The notes under the pieces: model-generated
Told to the model about the DNA's origin: nothing
Seen by the model: only the letters and a program-made list of their open reading frames with translations
Databases searched by the model: none
Part shown: piece by piece, positions 34,397 to 45,727 of the stretch
Layout: every line of letters begins with the position of its first letter
Numbering within the stretch: the stretch's first letter is position 1
Position numbers and translations under genes: made by a program
Assembly: GCA_027625915.1 (NCBI GenBank)
Contig: JANTQA010000057.1
Location: forward strand, 8,990,001 to 9,054,000
Origin: Anaeramoeba flamelloides
Taxonomy: Eukaryota; Metamonada; Anaeramoebidae
Length of the DNA: 64,000 nt
Reading direction: 5' to 3'

Positions 34397-37300
34397 ATGT
34401 TTTTAATTTTTTTGTTTTTCTTTATTTTACTTTTTTTTTTTAAATGGAATGCCTTATCGGACTCAGTCATTAAATTAACAAGACCAATTTTTTGGCAAGA
34501 CTTTCCAATGGTCTGTCAACAAGAAGACATTTTAGGAGGGGTACTGCCAATGACAAAACCACAAATATATCAAAAAATTGACAAGATTGCAGACGGACAA
34601 AAAGCTCAAGGGCTGTCTAACTTTTTAACACTTTCAAGAGATTTAAAGAATTTGCGACTTGGTGAGAAATTTTCTTTATATATTTCTGTGCACAATTTTT
34701 CGAATAAGGCAATTGACAATGTTTCAATAATTGGTCGAATGATCGTTGGTAAATTTAATATCGCTTTAATTAACACATCAAACCAACGAAGATCTGTATT
34801 ATCAGCAAAATCTCATTATGATCATATCATCCAAACTGAAGTAACACATTTCGGAAAGCACACGTAAGAATTCGTGTTTTATTCCATATCACAAACAAAT
34901 ATAAAAGTAAAATAGAAACAAAAAAAAACAAAAAAAATTCAAGAAACTCAAATAATTTAGAAGGAAACACAAAAAAACAATTTAGGACTGTTGAATTTTT
35001 GTAGATAACATTTATAAAACTTGGGATTTATGATTTCGATTTTCTTAAAATTAAATAAGCAATTTCCCAAATTTTTATTCACAAAAACAACTGATTTCCC
35101 AAAATATTGAGAATTCTTCAATTTTTAAAAATATAAAGTTTAAAACACATTTAGAGCCGTTTTAGTAAAGGTGTGATCAAAAAAAAAATTAAATAATAAA
35201 CTGGAAATGGTTATAGTGAAGTTCGTTGGCTGTATTAAGGGCCATTTTTGAAAACTTTTTTTTATCACACTTTTTTAAAAAGGTTATATCTGTAGATTAT
35301 CTCAAGATATTAAATACAATAAGGTGGAAAATAGATTCGTAATTTATAAACATATTTATTAGTATTTCAAAAGATTTAACTAAACTATCTTTCACAGGTA
35401 GGACGTTTTTGACAACGCAAAAACTTTAAAAAAACCACGGTTGACATGCGTTGCGACCGCGTTGAATAGAGAGTTTTTTCGAAAATTCGCGTTTAATTTT
35501 GAGATTTCTTTATTTATCTAACTACATCTCAAAATAATTTTAATTATTGGAACTGAAAATAAACTTAACTAAAAAATTAAAACCATAGAAATAATGATTT
35601 ATTTTATTTATTTGATTTGGTTTGTCACCAAAAAAGGAAATAATCTTAAAAATTTTACTTTAAAATTTATTTTGTTATTAAAGGCTTTTCAAAAATAAAA
35701 TTTCTGATCGATCACAAAAAACAAAAAAAAAACAAAAAAAATATAAAAATTATTAAATACAGAAGAAAAAAAATAAAGTTATCTGGTTCATGAAATTAAG
35801 ACGTCTGTGTGTATCGAGGGTTGTTATTTTCTCTAGCCGTGTTGAAAATAATAAATATTATGAGAGAATGAGTGTATGTTAAAAAGAAGTTCTATTTGAA
35901 TTCTTTTAAAACACAAATAAATGAGGAAGGAATTATTACTTAAGTGGAGTACATCTTGAAATTATTTTCACAATGATACAAAAACACTTTTTTGATTTCG
36001 AAACGGATATTTTTAGTCAAAAATCAATAAAATAATTATTTCAAAACAATTTTGTAAAAAGGAAAGTAGAAAAAATGAATTTATTTTTTAACAAAATACA
36101 AAACAGTATTTGAAAGAAAATTACTTTAAAGGAATAAACTGTGGTGATAATGTTAGTAGGAAAAATTTTTTTATTTCGAAATTCAAAACAAAAATTTTTT
36201 TTTGAAATTTAATTTGTAGTTCATAAGATGAAATAGAACCAGTCAGGGAAAAATAATTTCTGATCAATTATCCAAGTTAGAAATTTTGAAAAAAATTTTT
36301 TTAAGTGGTTAATTTTTCCTTTTCAAAAAAATAGGTTTGTGATCAAGAAAAATTTTTATGTGGAGAAAAGAGTGCTATTTTCCCATAGAAAAAATATAAG
36401 ACTCTTGTGAGAAAAATGTTGGACACAAAAAAAAGTTTAGAAACCATTTTTAATTGGGAACATTAGTAAAATTGAAAATCAAATCCTATTGATAACTAGA
36501 TGAATTTTATATAAACCCAGGTTTAAATGTGTTACAAGTTCATTAATATGTGGTGTGTGTAGAATACTCATTTGAATGGTTGATAACTAAAGTAGATCAT
36601 ACTATTTTAACAAAAATCAAGTTGTAGTAAAGTTTACTATTAATTCTGAAAATGGTAATTTTTAAACTTGCTTTAGATTATAAGAGATAAGGTTTTGAAA
36701 AGGTAGAATTACATTAATCGTTATTCTAATAAGTAGATTATTGTTATTTTCTTTAGTTATTTTACAAACGATTGAAATTAAAAATCATTTTCTGTAATGT
36801 TTCCAATTAAAATTGCTGTCCAACTATTTTTCTCTCAACAGTGGTCTCTCAACATTAAAACCTGATCATGATCTAAATTGGTAAAAAAGTGAAAATTGTT
36901 CTACTTTTTTCCCATCTAAATACCAATTTTTTTTTTTTGGTGTTTAAAGCGTTTACAATTTTCAAAAGATTTAAACGCAAAAACTCTTTTTGATTTTTTG
37001 GCGTTTAAAAAATCCAAAATAAAACGCTTTCAACGAGTTTTAAACGAAAAAACTCCCAAACAAACGGAAAAACGCGAATTTCCGTTGAATTTAACATGTT
37101 TAAACGGTATTTCGTCCTACCTGTGTTCAAAAATTGTGACTCATCCAAAATAATAAATTGAAAAAAAATTATTCTTTTGTATTCAAGATCAACTAATAAT
37201 TAAATCGTATTAACAATTCGCTTTTGACTTATAATAAAACTTACAAAGGCCTTATCTTTTAAAAATTATCAAAAATCAAAACCAAAAACTAAAAAAAAAG

Positions 37301-40300
37301 TGAGCCGCAATTTTTGAAACTAAATTACGGATTTTTTATTACTGAACTTTCACTGAAAAAAATTGAAAAAAAAAAAGATTATTTTTTGCTTATAAATATG
37401 CTCGTTTTCAAAGACATTATATAGTCTCAATTTTTTTAATGTTTATTGGTATTTTCAAAGATTTTTTTTTTTCCAAATTTCTTTTAATAAAAAAAAAAAA
37501 AAGAAAAAGAAAACAAACAAAAAAAAGAAATTTTAAAGGTAGGTAAAAAATACAAAATAAAAAAAAAGAAAAACAACAATTTGACTAAAAAAAACTAAAA
37601 TTTAATCTTATTAGAAAAAATTATTTTGATCTAAAAATTGAAAGTTTTTTTTTGATAAGGATAGTGGATAAAACTCTCCAAAACCACTTCCAATAACATT
37701 ATAAACAATTCAACATTTTGGAAAAATAGTTTTTAAAATGATGTGAAACAATCTTTCCATTCCTTGAATATTGTTGATTAATAATAATAAAAAAAAAAAA
37801 AACATCAAAAAATAAAAAGTAAATCAAATATAAGACTCTTGTAGAAAAAAAAAGGCAACAAGAAAAAAATAGAAACAAGTATTTTAAATTCAATGATTGT
37901 GAGAACCACATAAATCTCAGAAATCACAAAGACCACAGGTGATATCAAAAATGAAAAATTATTTCAATAAAAAAAAGTAACAAATTAACATCAAATAATT
38001 ATTCATAATGCCGATCAACCAAATTAATAAAAACCTGAAAAGATCTTCTTTTATATTGGGATCCATAAAGTTCTTGAGTTTGATCATACAAAAAATACTG
38101 TTTATTTTCAAATATAAAAAAATCGAATTTTAGCTCAAAAGTTAAATAAGGAATAGCCAAATTAAATGGCATCAATACAATTTCATTTATTATCTTTATT
38201 GAAGAAATGTAAATTGCACTCTAGATATTCTTATTTTAAAATTTATTTTCAGAAATCAAGAGTAAAATCAAAGATTTCACGATTATTGATTTGTGAAAAT
38301 AATTTCAAACTGTCTCGGTTTAAAATTAATACATCGAGATTTATTTCTTTTAATTTATTGTGTAAAATACCAGTATCTGAACGTTCAATTCGGAAATGCT
38401 TTAATTAATGTGAGAAATATTTCATTTTTATTCAATTTCTGGAGATCTCATGTTTTTTATTTCGGCGATTGCAATGGAACTTTTTTTTATAAATTGAAAT
38501 AAAATTTTCATTTTTTAATTGTAAAATAATAGTAGCTAATTTTTTCAAGTTATGTTGAATAATTGATAATTAAGTAACAACCTTGACGAGAATAAAGTGT
38601 TGTAAAAACCGGTTTTTTTTTTAATGCTTTTATTTATCTTTAATGTTCATTTTTTTTCTTTCATTAATCGATAATACTTTATCATTTTCGGGAATATGTG
38701 ATTTTTTATGGTTTTTGGGATTTCTCTTAATGTTTAAAATTTGAAATGTTGTTCACTTTTTTTTAGCAACAGACAAATTATATTTACTTTCATTGATTGG
38801 AAAGTGAAATTATATCAAACAATATAATTTAACAATTCATTCAAGATTGTAAAAATTACCCATCATGTTAGGTGGTGGTGGTAACACCATAACATCCACT
38901 GGAATTGAAATGTCTAGTGGTTTATTGAAAATTATATTTGTGCTCTTAAGTTCTAGATTCTCCAAAAATTTAAAAAAAATGTAAAATGAAAAACTTGTAT
39001 TATTCAAATAATGTTTACAATTAAAATTTCAGAGAAAAAGATAATTATTAAAAAAAACAAATTAATTTTGAGAATTTTATTTGATTTTTTTATAGAGGAT
39101 ATTTTTTTCGAGATCTAATAATAAATCTATTCAATCAATATTTTTAAAATTTATTGACTATTTAGCAATTATTTGCAACATAATTGTCTCTACAAATGAT
39201 ATTCAAATACAACTAAACTAAATTCCAAAAATTGGACACATTTTAAGCGGTTGAAAGAATAAAAATACTACACTTTACATTCAATATGAAAATTATTTGA
39301 TTTTACAAACTATTTCATTTTTTGTCTTTTTTGTTTTGTTTTCATTTCCTTTTTTCCAATTACGTAATTTGTTTCGTTAGATCTGGAATTTTTTTTGGAT
39401 GGTTAATAGAAGGTTAGTGTTGAGTTTGTTAAATAGAAAAATCACATACAATTGGTTGATAGGTATTTTATCATTTGATCGATCAACAATTGTTGGCAAA
39501 ATTTCAACAAATTTTTCAATACATTTGATGTTACACTCATTTCATTATTTTGGGCAGACCAATTTTTTTTTTTTGGGTTTTATATTTTTTCTTTTATTTG
39601 GATGAAAATTAATACTTATAAAAACACTAATACTTGGTAACTTTAATGTTATTGTAATATTACGTTTTGCAAAAAGGCAAAAAATTGAGATTTTTTTACC
39701 TCTTTTTGATTTTGGGTGTTTCCAAATTTTTGGACTTGGAATATCGAAAGATTTTAAAAACAAAAAATCCTTAGAAAACTATTTTTAAACAGTTTTCTTG
39801 AATAAAAAATTTTTTAAATGATTTTGAGATTTAATTGATTTTAGAAAATTAAATTTTTATTCCCCCTTTTGGGTATTCTTATTATGGATTTTTATTTTTT
39901 GTTCATTTACTACGTTCCCTCAATAAAAAAACTAGTTGATTTTTCCAGGCTGTTTTAATTAACAAAACATGATAAAATTAAACAAAAATTTTATAAGACT
40001 CTAAATATTTTATTTTTGATTAACTAATTCCTTTTTTAATTCCCAGTTTATAGTTCATTTTAATATTCTAATATCAACTTTTTTTTTTAATAGAGCTACC
40101 CCTTCTTATGAAAAACAATCGAAATTTTTGGATTAAATAATTAATTCAAATAAACAAAAATAATCAGAATAATATCTTTGATATTATTTAAAAAAAACGA
40201 CTCGTTATTTATCTTGTAGTTAATTAATGATAAAGAAAAATATTATTCTTTATTGAAATTTCTAAACAAAAATTTAGAAATTATGGAAGTATCTTGGAGT

Positions 40301-43300
40301 GCCTATCTTTTCTGGAATTTAAAAGAATGGAGTAAATCACAGATTTTACTAAATTCTTTTAAATTCTGCAAAACCAAAAAGCGGTTTTTTTTTTGTTTCG
40401 AAAATCTATTGATTTTCTAATCAAAACAAAAATTCCAAGAAAACTTAACGGTTATAAGAGAGAATTTGTTTCCTCTTCAAAGAAAAAATAAATAAATAAT
40501 ATCGACTTTTTTTTAAAAATAGTGAAACAAGTCCCAAAAAATCAAGCTTTTAAAGGATTTAAGAATAAAATTTTTTTTTCTCATACATTTTTATTTTATA
40601 CCTAAACAAAAACTTAAACTTATTTTTAATAAATATATCCAATACAATATTTTAATATATTTATTTTTAATTTTTTTTTATTAATTAATTTTTTTTTATT
40701 GTTTAATTTTTTTAATATATAGGCTCTCGTTTTCGCTCTCATTTTTTGATCCTCAGGGATTTGAAAAAAAATTTGAAAAAAATTTTGAATTTTCCGTTGC
40801 AAATCCTTTAGGTGTTAAAACCAAAACTGTGCTATTGGATTCTAATATTTTTTTAGAAGCTCAGATCGAAAACCGATCAAAAACTATAATGTATTTAGAA
40901 AAAGTTGTGTTTGAGCCAATTGGGTGTTTTGATTTAACCGATTGTAATCAAATAGTGCTTCCAAAAAAGAAAAATCAAAATCAAAATCAAAATCAAAATC
41001 AAAATGTAACTAATAATTTTAATCAGCAACTTAATCAAAATATTGAAGATGAAAATTTTGAAAAACATGAAACATTTTCTGGTCGTTATCATTTGCGATT
41101 TAGGGATAAAAGGCAGTATCTTTTTATATTATCACCAAAAAAGGGTCTTGAAAAAAAAGCCAAGGTATTTTATATATTCTTTCATTTCTTTTCCTTATTT
41201 TTTTTTTTGTTTTAAAATTACAAATAATTCTATTTTTACAAATTTTAATAATTGTTATTGCATAATTACAATTTTGTTATTAAAAAAAAAATAATAATAG
41301 TAAATTAAGAGATAATACAAGTATAATAATAATAATAATTTAACTTCAAGAGTAATTGTTGATATAGAAATAAGTAAACTCTACTATGATTCAAACTTTT
41401 TATAAAGATAAAATATATAAAAAATCATAATAGAATTTCATTCAATAAAAAAATATTTGTGTTTTTTCCAAATTAGATCTCAAATTTATAAATCATTGTT
41501 TTGTTTTAATTTTTTTTTTCTAATTTATTAATTATTTTCATTAAATTTAAATTTTTTTTTTCCAAAAGTTGATATTAAGTTACAATTTATTTTTTTAAAA
41601 ATAGAGAAACAAATAAAATTTGTTGATGGTATTTAACGTTTGATCGAACAATATTCGTTCGTAAAATTTCAACAAATCTACAAATAATCTTTTTTATTTT
41701 ACTACAAAATTTTTGACATGGCATTTAATTATTATTTGGATTTTTAATTATTCGTTTCTTATATTTGGATAAAAATGGTTATTGTAAATGAAAATTAATT
41801 GTTAATATATAATTAATTAAGGAGTTTAAATTTTAGTGTTTGTCAAATAATTAATTAATATGTTTGTTTTAAAAAAAAAAATTAAATTTTGGTACTGTTA
41901 AACAAAAAATAGATCGGGTAAATGTTTCATTTCATATTCAACAACTAAAATTGTTGAAACCCTGTTTGATAAAGTATTATTCTTTAAATTTTAAATGGTG
42001 TTGCTTGGTTTCTGTGATTTCTGTAGTTTGTTATTAAAAAAAAAAAAAAATTGTTTTGGAATATAGAATTTTTATACGATTTATCTTTAATTTATAGTGG
42101 GTCAAAATTTTTGAATTGGAGTATATTTTCCAAAAATATCAAATCATTTTTTTTATATATATAGGAGACTATTTTAAATATTTTTATCAGGAAAAAATTA
42201 TTTTTTTTTTTATTTTTGAAGAGAAGTGATCCAACAAAATTACCTCCTATTTGCCGTTAAGTTTTTTTAATTTTAGAAATAAAAAGAAAATTTTTGAAAT
42301 TTTCTGTTTATTTCTCATATTAAAAAAAAACGCCGTTAGGTTTTCTTGAGTTTAAAAGAATCGAGTAAAATCTTTGATTTTTCTCCATTCTTTTGAATTC
42401 TGGAAAATCTAGGAACTCTAAGGCACTTGACGTTAGCTCTGCTATAATTTTTGTTTTGATTGGAAAACCAATAGATTTTCAAAACAAAAACACAAATTAA
42501 AAAAAAATCGCCGTTATCTTTTCCAGAATTTAAAAGAATTGAGTAAAATCTTAGATTATTCTCCATTTTTTTGAATTCTGGAAAAGCGCCGTTAGATTTT
42601 CTTGAGGTTTTCTGTTTATTTGTGAAGTGTTCTAGGTTTTTTTTACTTTTTGAAATAAACAGGTTCGGTTTTGAGTTTTCTGTTTATATGGATAATCGAT
42701 AGATTTTACAGATAAAACAGAAAACCTATAACTTGACAACACTCTACGACACTTTACGGCACTTTCTGAAACTCTAAATTTATTTAGATTGTTTTATTAT
42801 AAACCCCATTCAAAAAATTTGGACACAACCAAAATCAAAAAGAGGTAAAAAAAAAAACTCAATTTATTATATTTTTCCAAACCTGATATACAACTACATT
42901 TAAGTTACCAAGTATTAATGTTTTTATAAGTATTAATTTCCATCCAAATAAAAGAAAAAAATATAAAACCAAAAAATAAAATTGGTGTGTCCAAAATAAA
43001 GAAGCGAGCTGAACAAAAAATATATTGGTAAATTTGTTGAAATTTCACCAACAATTGTTAATCGATCAAATGATAAGATACCATCAGCTAATTGTATGTG
43101 ATTTTCCAATTTAGCAATCTTCAACACTAACCTTCTATTAACCATCAAAAAAAAATTCCAGATCTAAGTAAACAGATTACGTAACTGGAAAAAAAGGAAA
43201 TGAAAACAAAAGAGAAAAGATAAAAAATGAAATAGTTTGTAAAATCAAAATTATTTCCAAATTGAATCCCAAGTGTAGTATTGTTATTCTTTCAACTGTT

Positions 43301-44647
43301 TAATCTGTGTCCAAATTTTTGGAATTCAGTTTAGTTATAAGGTAGGCAATATTATAACTCTTATAGAATATCGTTTCTTTAAAAAATGAAAATAAAAAAA
43401 TTTTATTATAAATAAGACAAGATCAAGAGAAAGAAAAGCAAGAAATCAAAGAAAAAAAAATAATATCAAAAAAGTAAAAACTTAATTTGAAAGTTCTGTT
43501 TTGTACCCCAAGTGTTGGATGGGCTGTTTGTGGTTGTTTAAATTAAGCCAAAAAATTCAAAATCACACTCATCATACCACCTAATTTGAGTTATTACCAT
43601 ACTCACCCGAATTTGATCCCAGTGCAAGTAATTGTTACTGTACTCGCCAGAAGTTTATCTTGTTACCAAGGAACAATATGTAAGAAGAAGTTAAATAACC
43701 ACCACTATTTCTCTTCTTAAATACTTTGTCTGCCAAATTAGAACCACACCATTGATTATTTTTCTTCTTCTCTGCTTTTTAATGAAAAAAAAATAAATAA
43801 AATAAAACATTCTTTTTTTTTTTGAGGGAAAAAAAAGGAAAGGAAACAAAAGTAATGAATAAATGATAAAAAAAAAAAAATTATTTTTAATATATTTAAA
43901 TTTGATTTGTGTACTATTAAACCAAAATATAACGATCTTAGATTAAAAAGCAATATTCGAGAAAGTGAAATGAATATAGTAAATTTTCAATTTTCAATTT
44001 TTTTTTTACTTGTGTACCTACTAATTATCTAAATAAATAAAATCATCGAGTTTTATATTAGTTGTTAGTAAAATCTTCTGTCTTTAGAAATTTTTTCCAG
44101 TAACCTTTTTAACTTTCTCTCTCATTCTCTTTCTCTCTTATTCTAATGCAAAATAACAATATTTTATTAATTTTAAAAAAACTTGTAGAGCGTAACAGTA
44201 ATTGGGAAAATTTCAGTTTCTTGGAAAAGTAGATTTGGACAAGTGGGTAGACTTCAAACAAGTCATCTCCAGATAAAGTTGCCACTAAAACAAACAATTT
44301 CAATTACAATAGAATCCGTACCAGAATGTGTTTATTTAGAAGAACCATTCAAGGCAAAGTGTATAATACAAAATCATGCCAATGAGGCAATTCCGCTTCG
44401 AGTACTTTTCAGAACCCACGAAATGGGGGGTATAATTGTTATTGGCTTATCTGGAATCAATCTGGGGAAAATTGATCCTTCTGAAAAGGTACAACTAGAA
44501 TTAGATATACTGCCTATTATACCTGGAATTCAAACTATTGGTGGTATCATAGCAGTTAACCTCTCAAATCATCGGGAATATAAAATGAAACAAATTGTAA
44601 AACTATTAGTTCGGCAAAGAGACGACAAAACTATTCAAGAAAAATAA
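34397..44647 (+). CDS. TRAPPC13: TRAPPC13, TRAPP complex subunit
   Basis: Subunit of the TRAPP complexes (TRAPPIII-type) that activate Rab1/Ypt1-class GTPases in early secretion and autophagy. Exons are 34397-34863, 40723-41164 and 44189-44647, total 455 residues (human ~417). Exon 1 has VIKLTRPIFWQDFPMVCQQED and LGEKFSLYISVHNFSN (human LGETFSSYISVHNDSN). The split codon AC|G joins FGKHT to LSFSLSFFDPQG. Exon 2 has NIFLEAQIENRS (human EVFLEAQIQNIT), a QNQNQN insert and KGLEKKAK. Exon 3 opens SVTVIGKISVSWKSRFGQ, then GRLQTSHLQ (human GVTVIGKLDIVWKTNLGE, GRLQTSQLQ). Introns of 5859 and 3024 bp are very long for this genome and full of repeats. The first ~18 residues are a Phe/Leu run unlike the family, so the true start may lie in an unseen upstream exon. 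Confidence 0.9.
35393..37125. mobile_element. family C element with CACAGGTAGGACG terminal repeats
   Basis: The left end CACAGGTAGGACG (35393) is repeated in perfect inversion at 37113-37125 (CGTCCTACCTGTG). Inside both ends is a subterminal zone of about 100-180 bp, unusually rich in CG dinucleotides (ATTCGCGTTT, GAGTTTTTTCG and AACGC motifs occur on both sides in inverted sense). The 1.7 kb interior has no open frame of note, so the element appears non-autonomous. The target duplication is unclear, so the superfamily is unassigned. Confidence 0.6.
37997..38216 (-). pseudogene. possible decayed coding fragment, unidentified
   Basis: Antisense to TRAPPC13 inside its intron 1, a ~72-codon frame reads IINEIVLMPFNLAIPYL, FELKFDFFIFENKQYFLYDQ, then YGSQYKRRSFQVFINLVDRH and stops. 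Amino acid mix (D, R, Q, G, H, W-poor but balanced) looks more protein-like than the chance frames nearby. Upstream on the same strand (about 38380-38260) another frame reads LKEINLDVLILNRDSLKLF, NNREIFDFTLDF before a stop. I do not recognise the family. It could be a relic of a host gene or of a mobile element, or chance. Confidence 0.3.
39213..39740 (+). repeat. family A repeat, well preserved copy
   Basis: 528 bp with inverted ends: left AAATTCCAAAAATTGGACAC, right (read in reverse) CCAAGTCCAAAAATTTGGAAA. It is nearly the same sequence as the reverse-orientation copy at 42800-43335. The shared inner block includes GTTAGATCTGGAATTTTTTT, TTAATAGAAGGTTAGTGTTG and CATTTGATCGATCAACAATTG. An open frame of ~68 codons (VNRRLVLSLLNRKI...) recurs in the other copy, which may only reflect sequence similarity. 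Ends resemble those of the mariner element at 55809. Confidence 0.75.
40095..40300 (+). mobile_element. LINE 3' fragment, decayed
   Basis: Matches 58430-58620 of the LINE in the STX17 intron: ATAATATCTTTGATATTATT, ATTAATGATAAAGAAAA and GAAATTTCTAAACAAAAATT TAGAAATT occur in the same order. It starts near the zinc-knuckle end of the coding region, so it is a severely 5'-truncated copy, as is usual for LINE insertions. Confidence 0.75.
40296..40450. repeat. family E palindrome pair
   Basis: The first palindrome is CTTTTCTGGAATTTAAAAGA ... TCTTTTAAATTCTGCAAAAC. The second is TTTTTGTTTCGAAAATCTAT ... ATTTTCTAATCAAAACAAAA. It lies directly downstream of the LINE fragment in TRAPPC13 intron 1. Confidence 0.65.
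41400..42130 (+). repeat. family A repeat, decayed and expanded copy
   Basis: Contains GTTGATATTAAGTTA, GTTGATGGTATTTAACGTTT, GATCGAACAATATTCGTT and, at the right, TCAAAATTTTTGAATTGG, in the same order as the copy at 47006-47533. Boundaries are approximate; the left end is eroded. Confidence 0.5.
42240..42780. repeat. family E palindrome cluster
   Basis: At least five consecutive palindromes. 42256-42330 has TTTTAATTTTAGAAATAAAA ... TTTATTTCTCATATTAAAAA. 42333-42408 has TTTCTTGAGTTTAAAAGAAT ... ATTCTTTTGAATTCTGGAAA. Further ones are at about 42445-42500, 42517-42587 and 42670-42735. Between them are GCCGTTAG motifs. The right edge is a run of ACGACACTTTACGGCAC type. Confidence 0.75.
42800..43335 (-). 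repeat. family A repeat, well preserved reverse copy
   Basis: Reverse complement of 39213-39740 over its whole ~530 bp, including both inverted ends (ATTTGGACACA on the left, TGTGTCCAAATTTTTGGAATT-type on the right). Together with the 39 kb copy, it places two opposite-facing copies in the two introns of one gene. Confidence 0.75.
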
Positions 44648-45657
44648 TTTTATTTTTGAATTCTTACTTTTAATTTCTCATTTTTTATTTCCTTTTTATT
44701 AATATTATTTTTTTTTTCAAAACTAAGCTATATTTTTTATAATTTATTTTCATTGACTGTTTTGATTTTATTTCTAAAAATATTTTTTAATATAAATTAT
44801 ATATTAATAAAATTAAAATTATTTAGTTTAATATTTTATTATTAAACGTATATTTATTTATAAGAATAAAATAAACAATTTTTGTTTTTTTTTTTTAATT
44901 TATACATTTTAAAGTATTCTAGATGAAGTGAATTTTTTTTTTTACTTTTCAGGTTCTAAAATTATGAAATTAATTTTGTAATTAATTTACATTTGTATAA
45001 AATTTGAAATGTTTTATAATAGATTACATTATCATATTAAGTTATTTCTGGAATAATGTTATTTATATCGTATGTATTATGTTGTTAATGTGTTTTAAGA
45101 ATTTTTTTTTAAGTTCTTAAAAAAGATATATTAGCAATTAAATTATCAATTTTAAGAGATTTGAGATTCTACAATTTTTTCATTTTTTTTTGAACTTATT
45201 TTTTATTAAATTCAATCGAAATTAGAAGTAAAAATAATTCTCGAAATTTCAATATGAATTTCTTTTTTCACCTTTTCACACATTTTACTTTTCATCAATT
45301 GTTTTCGTATAGTCATACTTTAACATTTTATCTTTATTGTAAGATCTAGAGTTATTTGGTAAAAAACTTTTTATTCTAATGGTATTAAAATGGCGAAAAT
45401 GGTCATTGGGTCCTCTTAGTTTCCCTAATAAAAAAATTTTTTTTATAACATCTATATAATATTTTTATCACAGATTTTCCATTTGTATGATGGTTTTTTC
45501 ATTATTTTTTTACAAAAAATATACTTTTAACAGGTTTTCTAAAATGTTACAAATTTAATAACACATATTGTAACAAAAATTTATTTTATAAAAGTTGTTA
45601 TTATAGAATTTTACCACATTTTAAACCTTTATAACACCTTTACCACTCTTTTAGAAC

Positions 45658-45661
<4 letters not shown>

Positions 45662-45723
<62 letters not shown>
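45662..45723. repeat. (TA)n microsatellite
   Basis: About 31 uninterrupted TA units, the longest dinucleotide run in the window. It is self-complementary and able to extrude as a cruciform. No evidence of function. Confidence 0.95.

Positions 45724-45727
<4 letters not shown>

Larger units (their letters stand above)
34864..40722 (+). other. TRAPPC13 intron 1, 5.9 kb, repeat-filled
   Basis: Donor AC|GTAAGA and acceptor ATATAG|G are fixed by the protein alignment on both sides. The intron contains the family C element (35393-37125), a possible decayed antisense coding fragment (37997-38216), a family A copy (39213-39740), a LINE 3' fragment (40095-40300) and a family E palindrome pair (40296-40450). 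Most of its length beyond these is AT-rich with poly-A/T runs. Confidence 0.85.
41165..44188 (+). other. TRAPPC13 intron 2, 3.0 kb, repeat-filled
   Basis: Donor AAG|GTATTT and acceptor CTTGTAG|AGC keep phase 0. It contains a decayed family A copy (about 41400-42130), a family E cluster (42240-42780) and a well preserved reverse family A copy (42800-43335). A few short tracts (43424-43480) resemble 56993-57050 downstream of the mariner element, but I cannot define an element there. Confidence 0.85.

Noticed and set aside
34397-34450. Phe/Leu-rich start of TRAPPC13 as a signal peptide or membrane anchor
   Set aside because: TRAPP subunits are cytosolic. The run is encoded by poly-T and probably lies in an intron or 5' leader. 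The true start is uncertain.
40829-41215. Independent small gene
   Set aside because: It is exon 2 of TRAPPC13. The frame matches FLEAQIQN in the family and splices in phase to exons 1 and 3.
45662-45723. TA run as a replication origin or centromere element
   Set aside because: A simple microsatellite between convergent genes, with no supporting structure.
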